Notes: generated from the sequence alone by a model not told the origin. A stretch of 64,000 bases of DNA from an uncultured Bryobacteraceae bacterium (GCA_937924525.1 CALDSU010000008.1:372001-436000), one strand, 5' to 3'; counted from the stretch's first letter, positions 29,202 to 38,238 are shown. Numbers and translations are program-made.

Positions 29202-30355
29202 TTGCCGCGATAGGCGACACGCCAGATGGTGCCGTTACCGTCTTCTGAAACCAGCAAACTGCCGTCACGCATTTCCAGCAGGCCCACCGGCCGCCCCCAC
29301 ACTTCCTGTCTGTCCGGACCGAGCATCCAACCGGTGAGGAACTCGCGGGGCTCGCCCGCCGGCTTGCCGTTTTTGAACGGTACGAACGCGACGGACTGGC
29401 CCACCCGCCGGGATCGGTTCCAGGAGCCGTGCCAGGCCAGAAACGCGCCGCCCTGGTAATCCTTGGGGAACTGCGTTCCGCTGTAGAACAGGAAGTCGAG
29501 GACCGCCACGTGCGCGCCGAGCAGCACATCCGGCGTCAGCGTCTTCGCCACCAGGTCCGGCCTTTCGCTGCGGCGCGGGTCCGCGTTCGGGCCGAGGTAG
29601 GCGTAGGGCCAGCCATAGAATCCGCCCTGCCGGATGGACGTGAGAAAATCGGGAACCAGGTCGTCGCCCAGCGCGTCCCGCTCCTGGATGGCAGCCCACA
29701 GCACGCCGGTGACCGGATTCCACCGGAGGGCGGTGGGGTTGCGGGCGCCCGCCGCGAAGATCTCGTGTCCGGAGCCGTCCGGATTGAAGCGATTGATCGC
29801 CGCGCGCATCTCCGGCTCCCCGTGGTCGACGTTCGAGCCCGAACCGATGCCCACGTACATCTTTTTGCCGGCGGGATCGAACAGCAGGCTGCGCGTCCAG
29901 TGGCCCTTGCCGAAATCCTTCATGCTGACGACTTCCTCGCCCGGCGTGGCTGCCTTCCGCGCGGCCCGATCATACCGGTAGCGCTTCACGGAGGTCGTCT
30001 CGGCCACGTAGAGCCATTCCTGATGAAAAGCCATGCCGTACGGCCGGTCCAGGTTCTCGAGCAGCGGCCGGCGCTCGGGCTCCAACAGGTACACGATGCC
30101 GGCGCGGCTGTCGGACAGCAAAATCTCGCCGGACGGGCCGTAGATCATCAGCCGCGGCTGGGCGAATCCGCTGGCGTACGGTTCCACCGTGAATCCCGCG
30201 GGAACCGAAAGCCGCGCCCCGGCGGGAGCCGCGATCACCCGCGGCCGGTTGTTAACCGAAGGCGTGTGATACGGCTTCGGCAACCGGATCTCGGCGGCAA
30301 GGGCGGCGGCTGCCGGAAGCGCCGCCAGGAGTGACAACAAGGCAACAGAACGCAT
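29198..30355 (-). CDS. PQQ-dependent sugar dehydrogenase (sorbosone/glucose dehydrogenase type)
   Basis: This is a 385-aa periplasmic propeller enzyme with a signal peptide (SVALLSLLAALPAAAALAA). Family motifs are ASGFAQPRLMIYGPSGEILLSDS, GMAFHQEWLYVAETTSV, GHWTRSLLFDPAGKKMYVGIGSGSN, GARNPTALRWNP and GFYGWPYAYLG. It resembles soluble glucose/sorbosone dehydrogenases that use PQQ. The track ORF adds 60 residues upstream; ATG 30355 begins the signal peptide. Its stop overlaps the start of the heptaheme cytochrome. TACACT lies 8 nt before the ATG. No PQQ synthesis gene is in the window. Confidence 0.88.
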   Translation of the reverse strand: MRSVALLSLLAALPAAAALAAEIRLPKPYHTPSVNNRPRVIAAPAGARLSVPAGFTVEPYASGFAQPRLMIYGPSGEILLSDSRAGIVYLLEPERRPLLENLDRPYGMAFHQEWLYVAETTSVKRYRYDRAARKAATPGEEVVSMKDFGKGHWTRSLLFDPAGKKMYVGIGSGSNVDHGEPEMRAAINRFNPDGSGHEIFAAGARNPTALRWNPVTGVLWAAIQERDALGDDLVPDFLTSIRQGGFYGWPYAYLGPNADPRRSERPDLVAKTLTPDVLLGAHVAVLDFLFYSGTQFPKDYQGGAFLAWHGSWNRSRRVGQSVAFVPFKNGKPAGEPREFLTGWMLGPDRQEVWGRPVGLLEMRDGSLLVSEDGNGTIWRVAYRGK

Positions 30356-30411
30356 GTTGTTCCAGTGTAGTACGGCGGGCAGGGCCACCCTTCGGGCTGG
30401 AAGGCTGCGCG

Positions 30412-31050
30412 TCAGTCCTGGTCGTTCACTTGCCAGGACTCCTCCAACATGCGCGAGTATTCGCCGGAGGCGTAAATCTCGAAGCGGAAGCGTTGCGTGG
30501 CCAGAACGGTGAAGGGCTGCAACTGCTGCTTGCACAGGAACAGGTGATCCGCGTAGCGGTAGTAGTGGCGGATAAACTCCAACTGGAGGAAATTGGGGTC
30601 CGGCGGTTCGCTGAAGATGGCGTTCAACCCGAGGGCGCGGGAGAAGATCGACTTATAGTCCAGCACTCCCCAGCGGCGCAGTTTTTCCTGCACGTTGGGC
30701 GGCGGATCCCGCACCAGCAGGTCCGCGTAACTCTCCGCGCGAATTCCCATCTCCGCCAGCTGGGGATCCCGGCCGGTGAACTCCATGCACTGGCCCACCC
30801 AGCGGTTCAGGTCCCGGCCAACAAAGTACAACATGCGGACCTCACACATCCTGCCTTCCAGCAGGCGGAGGTTCAGTTCGTCGCGCATCGATTCGTCGCA
30901 GGGCAGCACCCCGTTCAGCATCAGGCTCGCCCGGGAACTTTCGAGCAGCTTGGATGGTCCGCTCTGATCGGAAAAGGGGTGCAGGATCAGCGGGGGCAGT
31001 TCCCAAACCTGGTCGCCGAAGAGCTTGGCGTCATCGTCCACGCGTGACAT
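30412..31050 (-). CDS. conserved-looking cytoplasmic protein of unknown function
   Basis: I do not recognise this 212-aa protein. It has no signal peptide or membrane helix, a mixed charged composition, and conserved-looking aromatic patches (QVWELPPLILHPFSD, LYFVGRDLNRWVGQ, FIRHYYRYADHLFLCKQQLQPF). GGAAG lies about 8 nt before the ATG, and TATACT (31062-31067 on the minus strand) is a good -10 box, so it is very likely a real gene with its own promoter. It sits between the dehydrogenase and the M28 peptidase without obvious linkage. Confidence 0.7.
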   Translation of the reverse strand: MSRVDDDAKLFGDQVWELPPLILHPFSDQSGPSKLLESSRASLMLNGVLPCDESMRDELNLRLLEGRMCEVRMLYFVGRDLNRWVGQCMEFTGRDPQLAEMGIRAESYADLLVRDPPPNVQEKLRRWGVLDYKSIFSRALGLNAIFSEPPDPNFLQLEFIRHYYRYADHLFLCKQQLQPFTVLATQRFRFEIYASGEYSRMLEESWQVNDQD

Positions 31051-31061
31051 GATCTTCCACG

Positions 31062-31067
31062 AGTATA
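31062..31067 (-). promoter_or_regulatory. -10 box TATACT for the unknown gene
   Basis: On the minus strand TATACT (5 of 6 to consensus) lies 11 nt before the ATG, with GGAAG in between as the ribosome binding site. Confidence 0.4.
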
Positions 31068-31113
31068 TATCGGCTCGCGCCGCGGGACTCTTCGGAAAAC
31101 CACTGATTAGCGG

Positions 31114-32979
31114 CTATTTTCGTTGACCGAGTACTACGCGGGTTTCGACGGTTTCCGTACCCCTCCGCACCTTGACCAGCACCTCGTCTCCAGGCTTTCT
31201 GGAGCGCAGCAGGTAGGTGAAATCGTATAGGTTCCCCACTGGTTTGCCGTCGAATTCAAACAAGATGTCCCCGCCCTTCAGGCCGGCTTGCGCCGCCGGA
31301 GAGTCCTCTCGCACATCCGCAAACTTGACTCCGTTGGGAACCTCGGCGAAGTCGGGAATACTCCCAAAGTACGGTCCGTAGCCCGTACCTTGCCCCCCGG
31401 CCGCCGATGAACCGGCCACCGCGCCGTGCGACGGCCGCGGGTCGCGCACCCGCACGAACTGAGGCCGTTCCACGCCATCGGCAAGAGCCGAGGCCGCACG
31501 GGCCACCAGGCGCAGCACCTCGGTCGCGCCTGATGAGTTGATCTTGTCCCAGGTGTCGCTCGGTTTGTGATAGTCGCCGTGCAAACCGGAAAAGAAGAAC
31601 AACACCGGCACCTGCTTGGTCGTGAACGAGGTGTGGTCGCTGGATCCGTACCCGGTGGCATCGCTAAAGTCGATGCGGAGCCCGTTCAGGTCCGCGCCGG
31701 CCTCCTCCATCAGCTGGCGGAGATTGGCGCCGGTGCCCACCCCGCCGACGTACACCTTGCCGTCCTTGACCCGGCCGATCATGTCCATGTTCAGCATGGC
31801 CACGGCGCGACCCAAAGGAAGGGGCGGGTTGTTCACCAGGAAGCTGGAGCCGAGCAGACCGAGTTCCTCACCGGCAAAAGCCACGAACAGCAGGCCGCGC
31901 TTCAGCCGCGGCCGCGAAGCAAAATAGTACGCCAATTCGATCACGCCCGAAGTTCCCGACGCGTTGTCGTCGGCGCCGGGATGCGGCGTGCCCGCCAGCG
32001 ACGGGGCCATGGAGAACTGCTCGCCCAGTCCCAAATGGTCGTAGTGCGCGCCAAGGACCACGTACTCCTCCGTCTGGCCGCGCAGATAACCAACCACGTT
32101 GTGCACGGTCTTGACCTCGCGGTCGACATCGACCCAGGCTTCCACCCGGATCGAGTCGGGGAGGACAAAGGAACGGGGTTTGAGGTCCGCGTCGATCTCC
32201 TTCTGAATGCTGGTCAGATTCCGGCCCGCCTCGGCGATCCACGTCTCGGCGATTTCCGCCTTCAGGTGGACGAACGGGATGCCGGCGTTGGCGGGTCCGA
32301 CGGTCCGGCCGAACTTCTCCAGTTCATCCGGTTCGCCTTCATGCGCGGCGCGGTCGCTGATCAGAATCACGCCCACCGCGCCGTGGGCCTTTGCGTTCGT
32401 GACCTTACTGAAGAACTGGGCGTGCTCGGTGTACACCTTTCCGGCGAACACGCTCTTCTCGTCGAACTCCTGCGGCTCGTGGCGAAGCAGCAGGACGATC
32501 TTGCCCCGTGCGTCGATGCCGGCGTAGTCGTCGTAGCTGTACTCGGCCGCCGTGATGCCGTATCCCGCGAAAACGAGCTGGCCGGTCATCTCGCCGCGCG
32601 CCGAAAAATTGAAGGGCATGAACGCGGTTTCAAACGGCGCCTCGGAGCGTTGGCCCCGGACGACATAGCTGAACCGGTTCCGCTTGCCCAGGCGGGCGTT
32701 GGTGGTGACGGCGAACGGCTGAAGGAAACTCCGGCCGGTGAGCGGCTCCAGGCCAGCCTGCTTGAAGTGGCGGGCGACGTAGCGGGCGGCCTGGTCCAGT
32801 TCCGGCATTCCCGTGCCGCGGCCGCGCATTCCTTCCGACGAGAGGGTTTTGACGTGCTCCAGGTAACGCTCCGGGAGCAGTTCGTAGAGAGCCGCGCGCC
32901 GCTCGGAAACCGCGAGGCCGGCGGCCAGCGACGCGAAGGCGGCAAACGCCGCAACGCGGCGGAACCAGTTGTACCGCAT
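31114..32979 (-). CDS. secreted M28 aminopeptidase with PA and PDZ domains
   Basis: This is a 621-aa exported zinc aminopeptidase. A signal peptide is followed by a protease-associated (PA) insert (about 110-240; FAGYGITAAEYSYDDYAGID, GVILISDR). The M28 catalytic domain follows with its ligands in VLGAHYDHLG, HPGADDNASG, FAGEELGLLGS, NMDMIGR and HGDYHKPSDTWD. A C-terminal PDZ domain (about 530-620; REDSPAAQAGLKGGDILFEFDG) completes it. The ATG overlaps the stop of the DsbA-like gene by one base (TGATG), so translation is coupled. It probably trims peptides in the periplasm or outside. Confidence 0.94.
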   Translation of the reverse strand: MRYNWFRRVAAFAAFASLAAGLAVSERRAALYELLPERYLEHVKTLSSEGMRGRGTGMPELDQAARYVARHFKQAGLEPLTGRSFLQPFAVTTNARLGKRNRFSYVVRGQRSEAPFETAFMPFNFSARGEMTGQLVFAGYGITAAEYSYDDYAGIDARGKIVLLLRHEPQEFDEKSVFAGKVYTEHAQFFSKVTNAKAHGAVGVILISDRAAHEGEPDELEKFGRTVGPANAGIPFVHLKAEIAETWIAEAGRNLTSIQKEIDADLKPRSFVLPDSIRVEAWVDVDREVKTVHNVVGYLRGQTEEYVVLGAHYDHLGLGEQFSMAPSLAGTPHPGADDNASGTSGVIELAYYFASRPRLKRGLLFVAFAGEELGLLGSSFLVNNPPLPLGRAVAMLNMDMIGRVKDGKVYVGGVGTGANLRQLMEEAGADLNGLRIDFSDATGYGSSDHTSFTTKQVPVLFFFSGLHGDYHKPSDTWDKINSSGATEVLRLVARAASALADGVERPQFVRVRDPRPSHGAVAGSSAAGGQGTGYGPYFGSIPDFAEVPNGVKFADVREDSPAAQAGLKGGDILFEFDGKPVGNLYDFTYLLRSRKPGDEVLVKVRRGTETVETRVVLGQRK

Positions 32980-33932
32980 CAGTTCAAAGGAGTCGGCAGC
33001 TTCACTTCGCAGCCGCAGTCTTCGCCGGCGTTCTTCGCCGTCTTCTGGTATTCAATCTCGAAGTCAATCACTTGTTTCAGTTCCGGCCAGCCGATCCGCG
33101 TGGGAATCCGGCGGCCGTTGACGAACAGCGTCGGCGTGGACATCACCCGCAACTCGCGGGCTTCGGCCACGGATTTTTCCACCTCGGCCAGCGTGGCCTT
33201 CGTGTCCAGGCACTGCCGCAGTTGCAGCGAGTCCAGGTCATTCTGGTTGGCGAACTCCATGACCTTGTCCCGGAAGTTCTCCGCGGTCAGCTTGTCCTGG
33301 GCCTCGAAAACCCAGTCATGGTAGCGCCAGAACACGCCCGCGTTCTGCCGGAAGACGCAGCGGCCCGCCAAGGCGGCGGGTTTGGCCCAATTGTGAATCT
33401 GCTCGAGCGGCAGGTCCTTGAAATACACCCGCACCTGCTTCGGATACGTGGCCACGACATTCTCGCGCAGCATCTTGGCTTCTTCCCGGCAATATGGGCA
33501 TTGGAAGTCGCTGAACACGACCAGCACCACCGGCGCCCCCGGGGTTCCGAAACTGGGCTGGAACTCGGTCTTCAGCTTGTCCAGTTCCGGCTTAAACGGG
33601 TTCGAATTGACGTCGAAAACCTGCCCCCGGACGATCTTTTGCCCGTCCTGGGAAACATAAAACTTCTCCTCCTGGCGGGCGTTGCCGGCGGTGGCGTGCA
33701 CCCCGACCTCCAGGAAGCCCGGCAACTGGCTGGGTTTGGGCTCGTCCACCGTCACCTGAATCTGCGGACCCCACACGAACAGGTGCCGTACGTACGCCTC
33801 CAGCGCAGCCCGATTCAACGCGGACTTTTTCGCGGCGGGCGTGGACGGTTTCGCCTTCTCCGCGCTCCCACCGGGCGCCGCCAGGGCGAATACCGCAATC
33901 GCAATACGCAGCCGGAACATGAGTTCTCCCAT
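32979..33932 (-). CDS. DsbA-like thioredoxin-fold protein (CPYC)
   Basis: The 317-aa exported protein has a signal peptide (LRIAIAVFALAAPGGSA). An N-terminal domain of about 100 aa carries FYVSQDGQKIVRGQVFDV, the linker seen in DsbC/DsbG-like and acidobacterial DsbA relatives. A thioredoxin fold follows, with VVFSDFQCPYCREEAKML as active site and the cis-Pro in VMSTPTLFVNGRRI. It probably oxidises or isomerises periplasmic thiols. Two ATGs are possible (33932 and 33920); AGGA precedes the first and GGGAGA the second. Its stop overlaps the M28 peptidase start. Confidence 0.9.
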   Translation of the reverse strand: MGELMFRLRIAIAVFALAAPGGSAEKAKPSTPAAKKSALNRAALEAYVRHLFVWGPQIQVTVDEPKPSQLPGFLEVGVHATAGNARQEEKFYVSQDGQKIVRGQVFDVNSNPFKPELDKLKTEFQPSFGTPGAPVVLVVFSDFQCPYCREEAKMLRENVVATYPKQVRVYFKDLPLEQIHNWAKPAALAGRCVFRQNAGVFWRYHDWVFEAQDKLTAENFRDKVMEFANQNDLDSLQLRQCLDTKATLAEVEKSVAEARELRVMSTPTLFVNGRRIPTRIGWPELKQVIDFEIEYQKTAKNAGEDCGCEVKLPTPLN

Positions 33933-33984
33933 TGTACGTCCTGCTCGGGTTGGATGCGCCGCGGGGCCGGGAAGTTGCCCGCCG

Positions 33985-35526
33985 TTACACTACCGGGCCG
34001 ATCCGCCAGGGCACGAATTCCTGGTGCCCGAGTTGTTCGGCGCACGTCCGGTAGTCGCCCGAGGCGGTGCGGAGCAGCAGTTCGAAAATTTCTTCGCCGA
34101 CCTGCGCCACCGTTTTCGCGCCATCGGCAATGGCGCCCGCGTTCACATCCATGTTGTCCTGCATCCGCCGGTAGGTGGAGGAGTTGCTGGCCACCTTGAT
34201 CACCGGGATGGTGGGAAACCCGATCGCGCTGCCGCGGCCCGTGGTGAAGACGATCAGGTTGCAACCGCCGGCCGCCAGTCCGGTCAGCGACACGGGGTCG
34301 TACCCCGGCGTGTTCATGAAGACGAAGCCTGGCGCCGTGACCGGCTCGGCATAGTCGACCACCTGCATGAGCGGCGAGGCGCCGGCTTTGGCGACCGCAC
34401 CCAGGGACTTCTCCAGGATGTTCGTCAGGCCGCCTTCCTTGTTGCCCGGCGAGGGGTTGTCGTCGAAGCTCTCGCCAAACCGCGCCAGATACTCCTTGTA
34501 CCGGGCAATCATCTCGAGCAGCCGCTCGGCCACCTGGCGATTCCGGGAACGGCGCACCAGCAGGTGCTCGGCGCCGAAGTTCTCGGGCGTCTCGGCCAGC
34601 ACCGCCGACGCGCCCAACTCCGCCAGGCGGTCGGAACAGAACCCCAGGGCGGGGTTGGCGGTGATGCCCGAGAAGGAGTCCGACCCTCCGCAGTTCAATC
34701 CCACCACCAGCTTGGAGACCGGCGCTTCCCGCCGCTTCTCCTCCGCCATTTCCTCCATCATGGCGAGGATCTGACGCCGCGCCTGCTCGACCGTGGCGCG
34801 CGTACCGCCGCTGGTTTGCAAGGTCAATCCCGCCAGCCGGCTGGACCGCGGGGCGTTCGGGCCGAGGTAGTGATCGATCTGGTTGACTTCGCAGCCCAGC
34901 CCAATGATCAGCGCGGCGCCGACGTTGGGATGGGCCAGCACCCCGGCCAGCGTCCGCCGCAACTGGTCGGTATCCGGCCCGAAAGCGTGGCCGCAGCCGT
35001 CGCCGTGCGGGAACGCCCGGATCCCATCGACGTTCGGCGGCAGCGCCTGCCCCTGAAACGAAGCGGCGACCAGATCGGCAGTGTGCGCCGCGCAGTTGCT
35101 GGCGGCCACCACGGCCACGAAATTCCGGGTTCCCACCCGGCCATCCTCGCGGAGATAGCCGCGGAAGGTGGGCGCCTGGGCCGGCAGCGGGCGCTCGGGC
35201 AGGTCTCCCGCCGGAAACTCGTAGTCCCGCGTCAGTTCTTCAAAGGCTAGATTGTGCGTGTGCACGTGCTCGCCGGGCGCGATGGACGTCCTGGCGCGTC
35301 CGATGAGCTGGCCGTACCGCAGCACGTTCTCGCCCGCCGCGATCTGGCGTAAGGCCACTTTGTGACCCGCCGGGATGTCCGCCCGCAGCCGCACCACCAG
35401 GCCCGCGAGGCGAATCTCGGCGCCGGCCGCCAGGGGTACGCGGGCCACCACCACATTGTCGAGCGGATGAAGATGGATCGCGGAGTTCTCCGCGGTGGGT
35501 AAAGGCGCGATTTCGTGTAGGGCCAT
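33985..35526 (-). CDS. UxaA-family altronate/galactarate-type dehydratase
   Basis: This 513-aa enzyme is of the altronate dehydratase family, which dehydrates sugar acids to 2-keto-3-deoxy acids. An N-terminal SAF domain (about 1-95; NVVVARVPLAAGAEIRLAGL) is followed by the catalytic part. There FRGYLREDGRVGTRNFVAVV, HGDGCGHAFG, IIGLGCEVNQ, VGLNCGGSDSFSGITANPALG and ILEKSLGAVAKAG are the family marks. Both halves, which are separate proteins in some species, are fused here. The exact sugar acid is not readable. It begins 3 nt after the secreted HIT gene, and the window also has an SMP-30 lactonase and sugar-acid-type MFS proteins. Confidence 0.9.
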   Translation of the reverse strand: MALHEIAPLPTAENSAIHLHPLDNVVVARVPLAAGAEIRLAGLVVRLRADIPAGHKVALRQIAAGENVLRYGQLIGRARTSIAPGEHVHTHNLAFEELTRDYEFPAGDLPERPLPAQAPTFRGYLREDGRVGTRNFVAVVAASNCAAHTADLVAASFQGQALPPNVDGIRAFPHGDGCGHAFGPDTDQLRRTLAGVLAHPNVGAALIIGLGCEVNQIDHYLGPNAPRSSRLAGLTLQTSGGTRATVEQARRQILAMMEEMAEEKRREAPVSKLVVGLNCGGSDSFSGITANPALGFCSDRLAELGASAVLAETPENFGAEHLLVRRSRNRQVAERLLEMIARYKEYLARFGESFDDNPSPGNKEGGLTNILEKSLGAVAKAGASPLMQVVDYAEPVTAPGFVFMNTPGYDPVSLTGLAAGGCNLIVFTTGRGSAIGFPTIPVIKVASNSSTYRRMQDNMDVNAGAIADGAKTVAQVGEEIFELLLRTASGDYRTCAEQLGHQEFVPWRIGPVV

Positions 35527-35529
35527 GGA

Positions 35530-36066
35530 TTACCTGATGAGGACAGTCTCCGTGATCTGTTCCCCCAGATGCACGTGCAGTTTGCCTTGCACGGGGCGCA
35601 CCCAGAGTCCGCTGCCGTCCGCGGGTGCCGGAATTTCCGCCGGAGAGTCAACCACGATGAAGTTGTCCGTCTCCACGCCGGGGATGTATTTGCCAATGTG
35701 AATATGCGTGTGGCACTGGGTGCGAACTTCATCGCCATTCATCGCCAGCGCCCACTGTTCGCCCCATAACTCGCGCGCCTTTTCGATAGCCGCTTGCCAG
35801 AGCCGCGCGCGCGCCTCCGGCGGCATGGCGGCGAACGGATGCTCGCCCCGCAAATGCTGGCGGGGCAGGGCCAGCATGCGGTTTGGTTTCCGGGGGTTGA
35901 TGTCTTTCAGAAAAAACACTTCTTCGCCCGGCGGGCGTTTCTCGGCTTCCCGGCACAGGCTGCACGCGCGCGCCGCCATGGTTTCCGGTTTGGCGGGATC
36001 ACAATGGCAGTCCAGCGCCGGCGCGGCGCCTGCCCACAGCAGCAGTCCAAGAACTACGATCCGCAT
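35530..36066 (-). CDS. secreted HIT-like (Cdh-type) protein
   Basis: This is a 178-aa exported protein. After the signal peptide it has paired cysteines (CHC and CSLC), then a HIT-like core with NRMLALPRQHLRGEHPF and a His triad variant QCHTHIHIGKYIPG. HIT enzymes hydrolyse or transfer nucleotidyl groups; periplasmic CDP-diacylglycerol pyrophosphatase is the closest functional type I can suggest. The C-terminal tail (GKLHVHLGEQITETVLI) is extra. ATG 36066 has a strong GGGAGGGAAG site and a perfect TATAAT box upstream, while the track ORF extends far beyond both. Confidence 0.7.
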   Translation of the reverse strand: MRIVVLGLLLWAGAAPALDCHCDPAKPETMAARACSLCREAEKRPPGEEVFFLKDINPRKPNRMLALPRQHLRGEHPFAAMPPEARARLWQAAIEKARELWGEQWALAMNGDEVRTQCHTHIHIGKYIPGVETDNFIVVDSPAEIPAPADGSGLWVRPVQGKLHVHLGEQITETVLIR

Positions 36067-36082
36067 GACTTCCCTCCCTTCG

Positions 36083-36088
36083 ATTATA
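36083..36088 (-). promoter_or_regulatory. consensus -10 box TATAAT before the HIT gene
   Basis: On the minus strand a perfect TATAAT lies 16 nt before the ATG, followed by a strong GGGAGGGAAG ribosome binding site. It is the likely promoter of the HIT-UxaA gene pair. The -35 is not recognisable. Confidence 0.5.
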
Positions 36089-36134
36089 GAGAAGCCGCGT
36101 TCGCAGCCCGGCTCCCGGGGTCGCCGTGCAACCG

Positions 36135-37238
36135 CTATTTGGCGCTGCGTTCCACGCGGATCACCTCCAGATTGCGGCGGGCCGCGTCCTGATAGGGACC
36201 GCGATATTGCAGGCAGGACTGGTTGAACTTCTCGGCGTCCACCAGGTTGCCCAGTTTGTAGTTCACCCAGCCCAAGTGAAACAGCACCGCGCCGGTCATG
36301 GCGTCGTTCCCGCGCAACCTGTTCAAGGCCTGGCGCAGCAGCGAGTCCGCCGCGGCGAACTGTCCGCGCTCCATCTGGATTTTGCCCGCCATCCAATAGG
36401 CGCGGCCGAGCGCCCGGGCAGCCTGCTTCGCGCTGTCCGGACCCGCGGCCGCCTCGGCCCGCCGCTGGGCGGCCGCCTCGATCGTCTTGGCGCTGTACCG
36501 CAGCGCCTTGTCAAAGTCGCCGGCCTTGAAATAGTGCTCCGCCACGGAGACGGCCAAGTCCTCGCTGGCGGCGCCTCGCTCGATCATCTGCTCGGCCAGC
36601 GCAAGGACCTTGGCCCGGTCGCCCAACTGCTCGTAAGTTGGAAAGTACAACGACTGTACGTTGCCGAGGTACGACGAGCGGGGATGCTTCCGCTCGAACT
36701 CCGCCATCAGGCTCAGGCGCTGTTTCGGATCCTGGGCCTTGGTGATTTCGACATAATCGAGGTACTCGCAGTATTGGATCACCTGCCGCGCCAGATCCGC
36801 CTTCGGGGCGTCTGGGCGCGCTGCTACTCGTCTCGCCACTTCCCACGCCCTGGCCGCGTGCGCTCTCACGGCTGACGCATCTTGCGCAGCCTCCGCGGCC
36901 TGCAGGTTCCGGTAGGCCGCCTCCACATCGTCGGGGTCGAGTTCGAGCAGCCGCTCGCCGGCCGTGATCGCTTCCCGCCATTGTTGCCTGGCCGCCAGGA
37001 GGAGTTGGGTTTGTTCCAACACCCAGCCGCTCGCCGGATGTTTCGGGAATCTGCGGAGGAATTCCTCTAAATACTTCAGTTTTTCGGCCGGGTCCGCCAG
37101 CCCGAAAATCTGTTGCAGCTTGAGTGTCTCCTCGCAGGGTTCCGTTGCTTCCGGGCGCGCATAGCGCTCGGCTTCCGCCACGACCGGCAACAGCGCCAGC
37201 ACTGCCGCCAAAGCGAACGTCGGGAATCGCGCAGGCAT
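36135..37238 (-). CDS. exported TPR-repeat protein
   Basis: The 367-aa protein has a signal peptide (FALAAVLALLPVVAEAE) and helical repeats of the tetratricopeptide type. Clear units include EAITAGERLLELDPDDVEAAYRNL (split by a short linker), HYFKAGDFDKALRYSAKTIEAA and GRAYWMAGKIQMERGQFAAADSLLRQAL. TPRs bind other proteins, so this is probably a periplasmic scaffold; the partner is unknown. AAGGAGGG just before the ATG is a strong ribosome binding site. It is divergent from pyrF across about 280 nt that contain no gene. Confidence 0.85.
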   Translation of the reverse strand: MPARFPTFALAAVLALLPVVAEAERYARPEATEPCEETLKLQQIFGLADPAEKLKYLEEFLRRFPKHPASGWVLEQTQLLLAARQQWREAITAGERLLELDPDDVEAAYRNLQAAEAAQDASAVRAHAARAWEVARRVAARPDAPKADLARQVIQYCEYLDYVEITKAQDPKQRLSLMAEFERKHPRSSYLGNVQSLYFPTYEQLGDRAKVLALAEQMIERGAASEDLAVSVAEHYFKAGDFDKALRYSAKTIEAAAQRRAEAAAGPDSAKQAARALGRAYWMAGKIQMERGQFAAADSLLRQALNRLRGNDAMTGAVLFHLGWVNYKLGNLVDAEKFNQSCLQYRGPYQDAARRNLEVIRVERSAK

Positions 37239-37518
37239 GAGCCCTCCTTCGCTGGTTGCCCATAGCGTACACCCTGAAACTCGTAGAACTTCTAGACCGA
37301 GTTACGCAGGACAAAAGGCGTTTTGCCGTAAACATTCCACAGAAATCAGCTGGAGATTTGGCGTGAATCTAGTACCTCGATACTGGTACCTTTGGTTGAT
37401 GCGCCGGAATGCCCCGAACGTGCAAGGCTTTCCGCGCTCGCGCCACCCGCCGTGGCATAATCGAGGGTCGTGCCGGCTGGCGAACGGCCGGTCCCGGATC
37501 GGATCTGCCTCTCCTCAT

Positions 37519-38238
37519 ATGCGCCTCATTGCTGCCCAGGACCGCTTAATCGTCGCCCTTGACGTCGCCGGCGTTGAAGAGGCGCGGCAGGCGGTACAAG
37601 CGCTCGAAGGCGCGGTGGACTTCTTCAAGATCGGCCTGGCGTTGCAACTGGCCCCCGGGGTGGATGCGTTCCTCCAGTCTTTGCTCGCACAAGGAAAACG
37701 CGTCTTCCTGGACTACAAGTATTACGACGTCCAGGAGACGCTGCGCAAAGCGGTGGGCCGGGCCGCGCGGCTGGGCGTTTCCTTCCTGACGATCCACGGT
37801 CCGGGGAGTCTGATCCGGGCGGCCGTGGAGGCCAAAGGCGAGAGCGATTTGAAGCTGTTGACGGTGACGGTGCTCACCAGTCTGGACGCCGGCGACATCG
37901 CGGAGATGGGATACACGCGGCACGCCGTGGACGAATTGGTCCTGTTCCGGGCGAAGAAAGCCCTGGAGGCGGGGTGCGACGGCGTGATCGCGTCCGGGCG
38001 GGAGGCGGCGAAGATCAAGGAAATTGCCGGGAGCCGCCTGCTGGTGATCACGCCCGGCATCCGGCCGGAGGGCGCGCCTGCGCACGAGCAGAAACGGCAC
38101 GCCACGCCGGCGGAGGCCATTCGGGCGGGCGCGGATTATCTGGTGGTGGGACGGCCGATTCTGGGCGCGTCCGACCCCCGGCGCGCGGCAGAACGCATAC
38201 TTGCCGAAATGCAGGATGCATTCGACGCCCTTCCCTGA
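37519..38238 (+). CDS. pyrF: orotidine-5'-phosphate decarboxylase
   Basis: PyrF converts OMP to UMP, the last step of de novo pyrimidine synthesis. The 239-aa protein shows RLIVALDVAG, VDFFKIGLAL, the catalytic Asp-x-Lys-xx-Asp in VFLDYKYYDVQETL (usually DLKFHD), LTIHG, LVITPGIRPEG and ADYLVVGRPI for phosphate binding. Length is normal. The track ORF adds 94 residues of non-family text; ATG 37519 is the family start although no Shine-Dalgarno is visible. A CATAAT box at 37456-37461 may be the -10, giving a short leader. Confidence 0.95.
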   Translation: MRLIAAQDRLIVALDVAGVEEARQAVQALEGAVDFFKIGLALQLAPGVDAFLQSLLAQGKRVFLDYKYYDVQETLRKAVGRAARLGVSFLTIHGPGSLIRAAVEAKGESDLKLLTVTVLTSLDAGDIAEMGYTRHAVDELVLFRAKKALEAGCDGVIASGREAAKIKEIAGSRLLVITPGIRPEGAPAHEQKRHATPAEAIRAGADYLVVGRPILGASDPRRAAERILAEMQDAFDALP

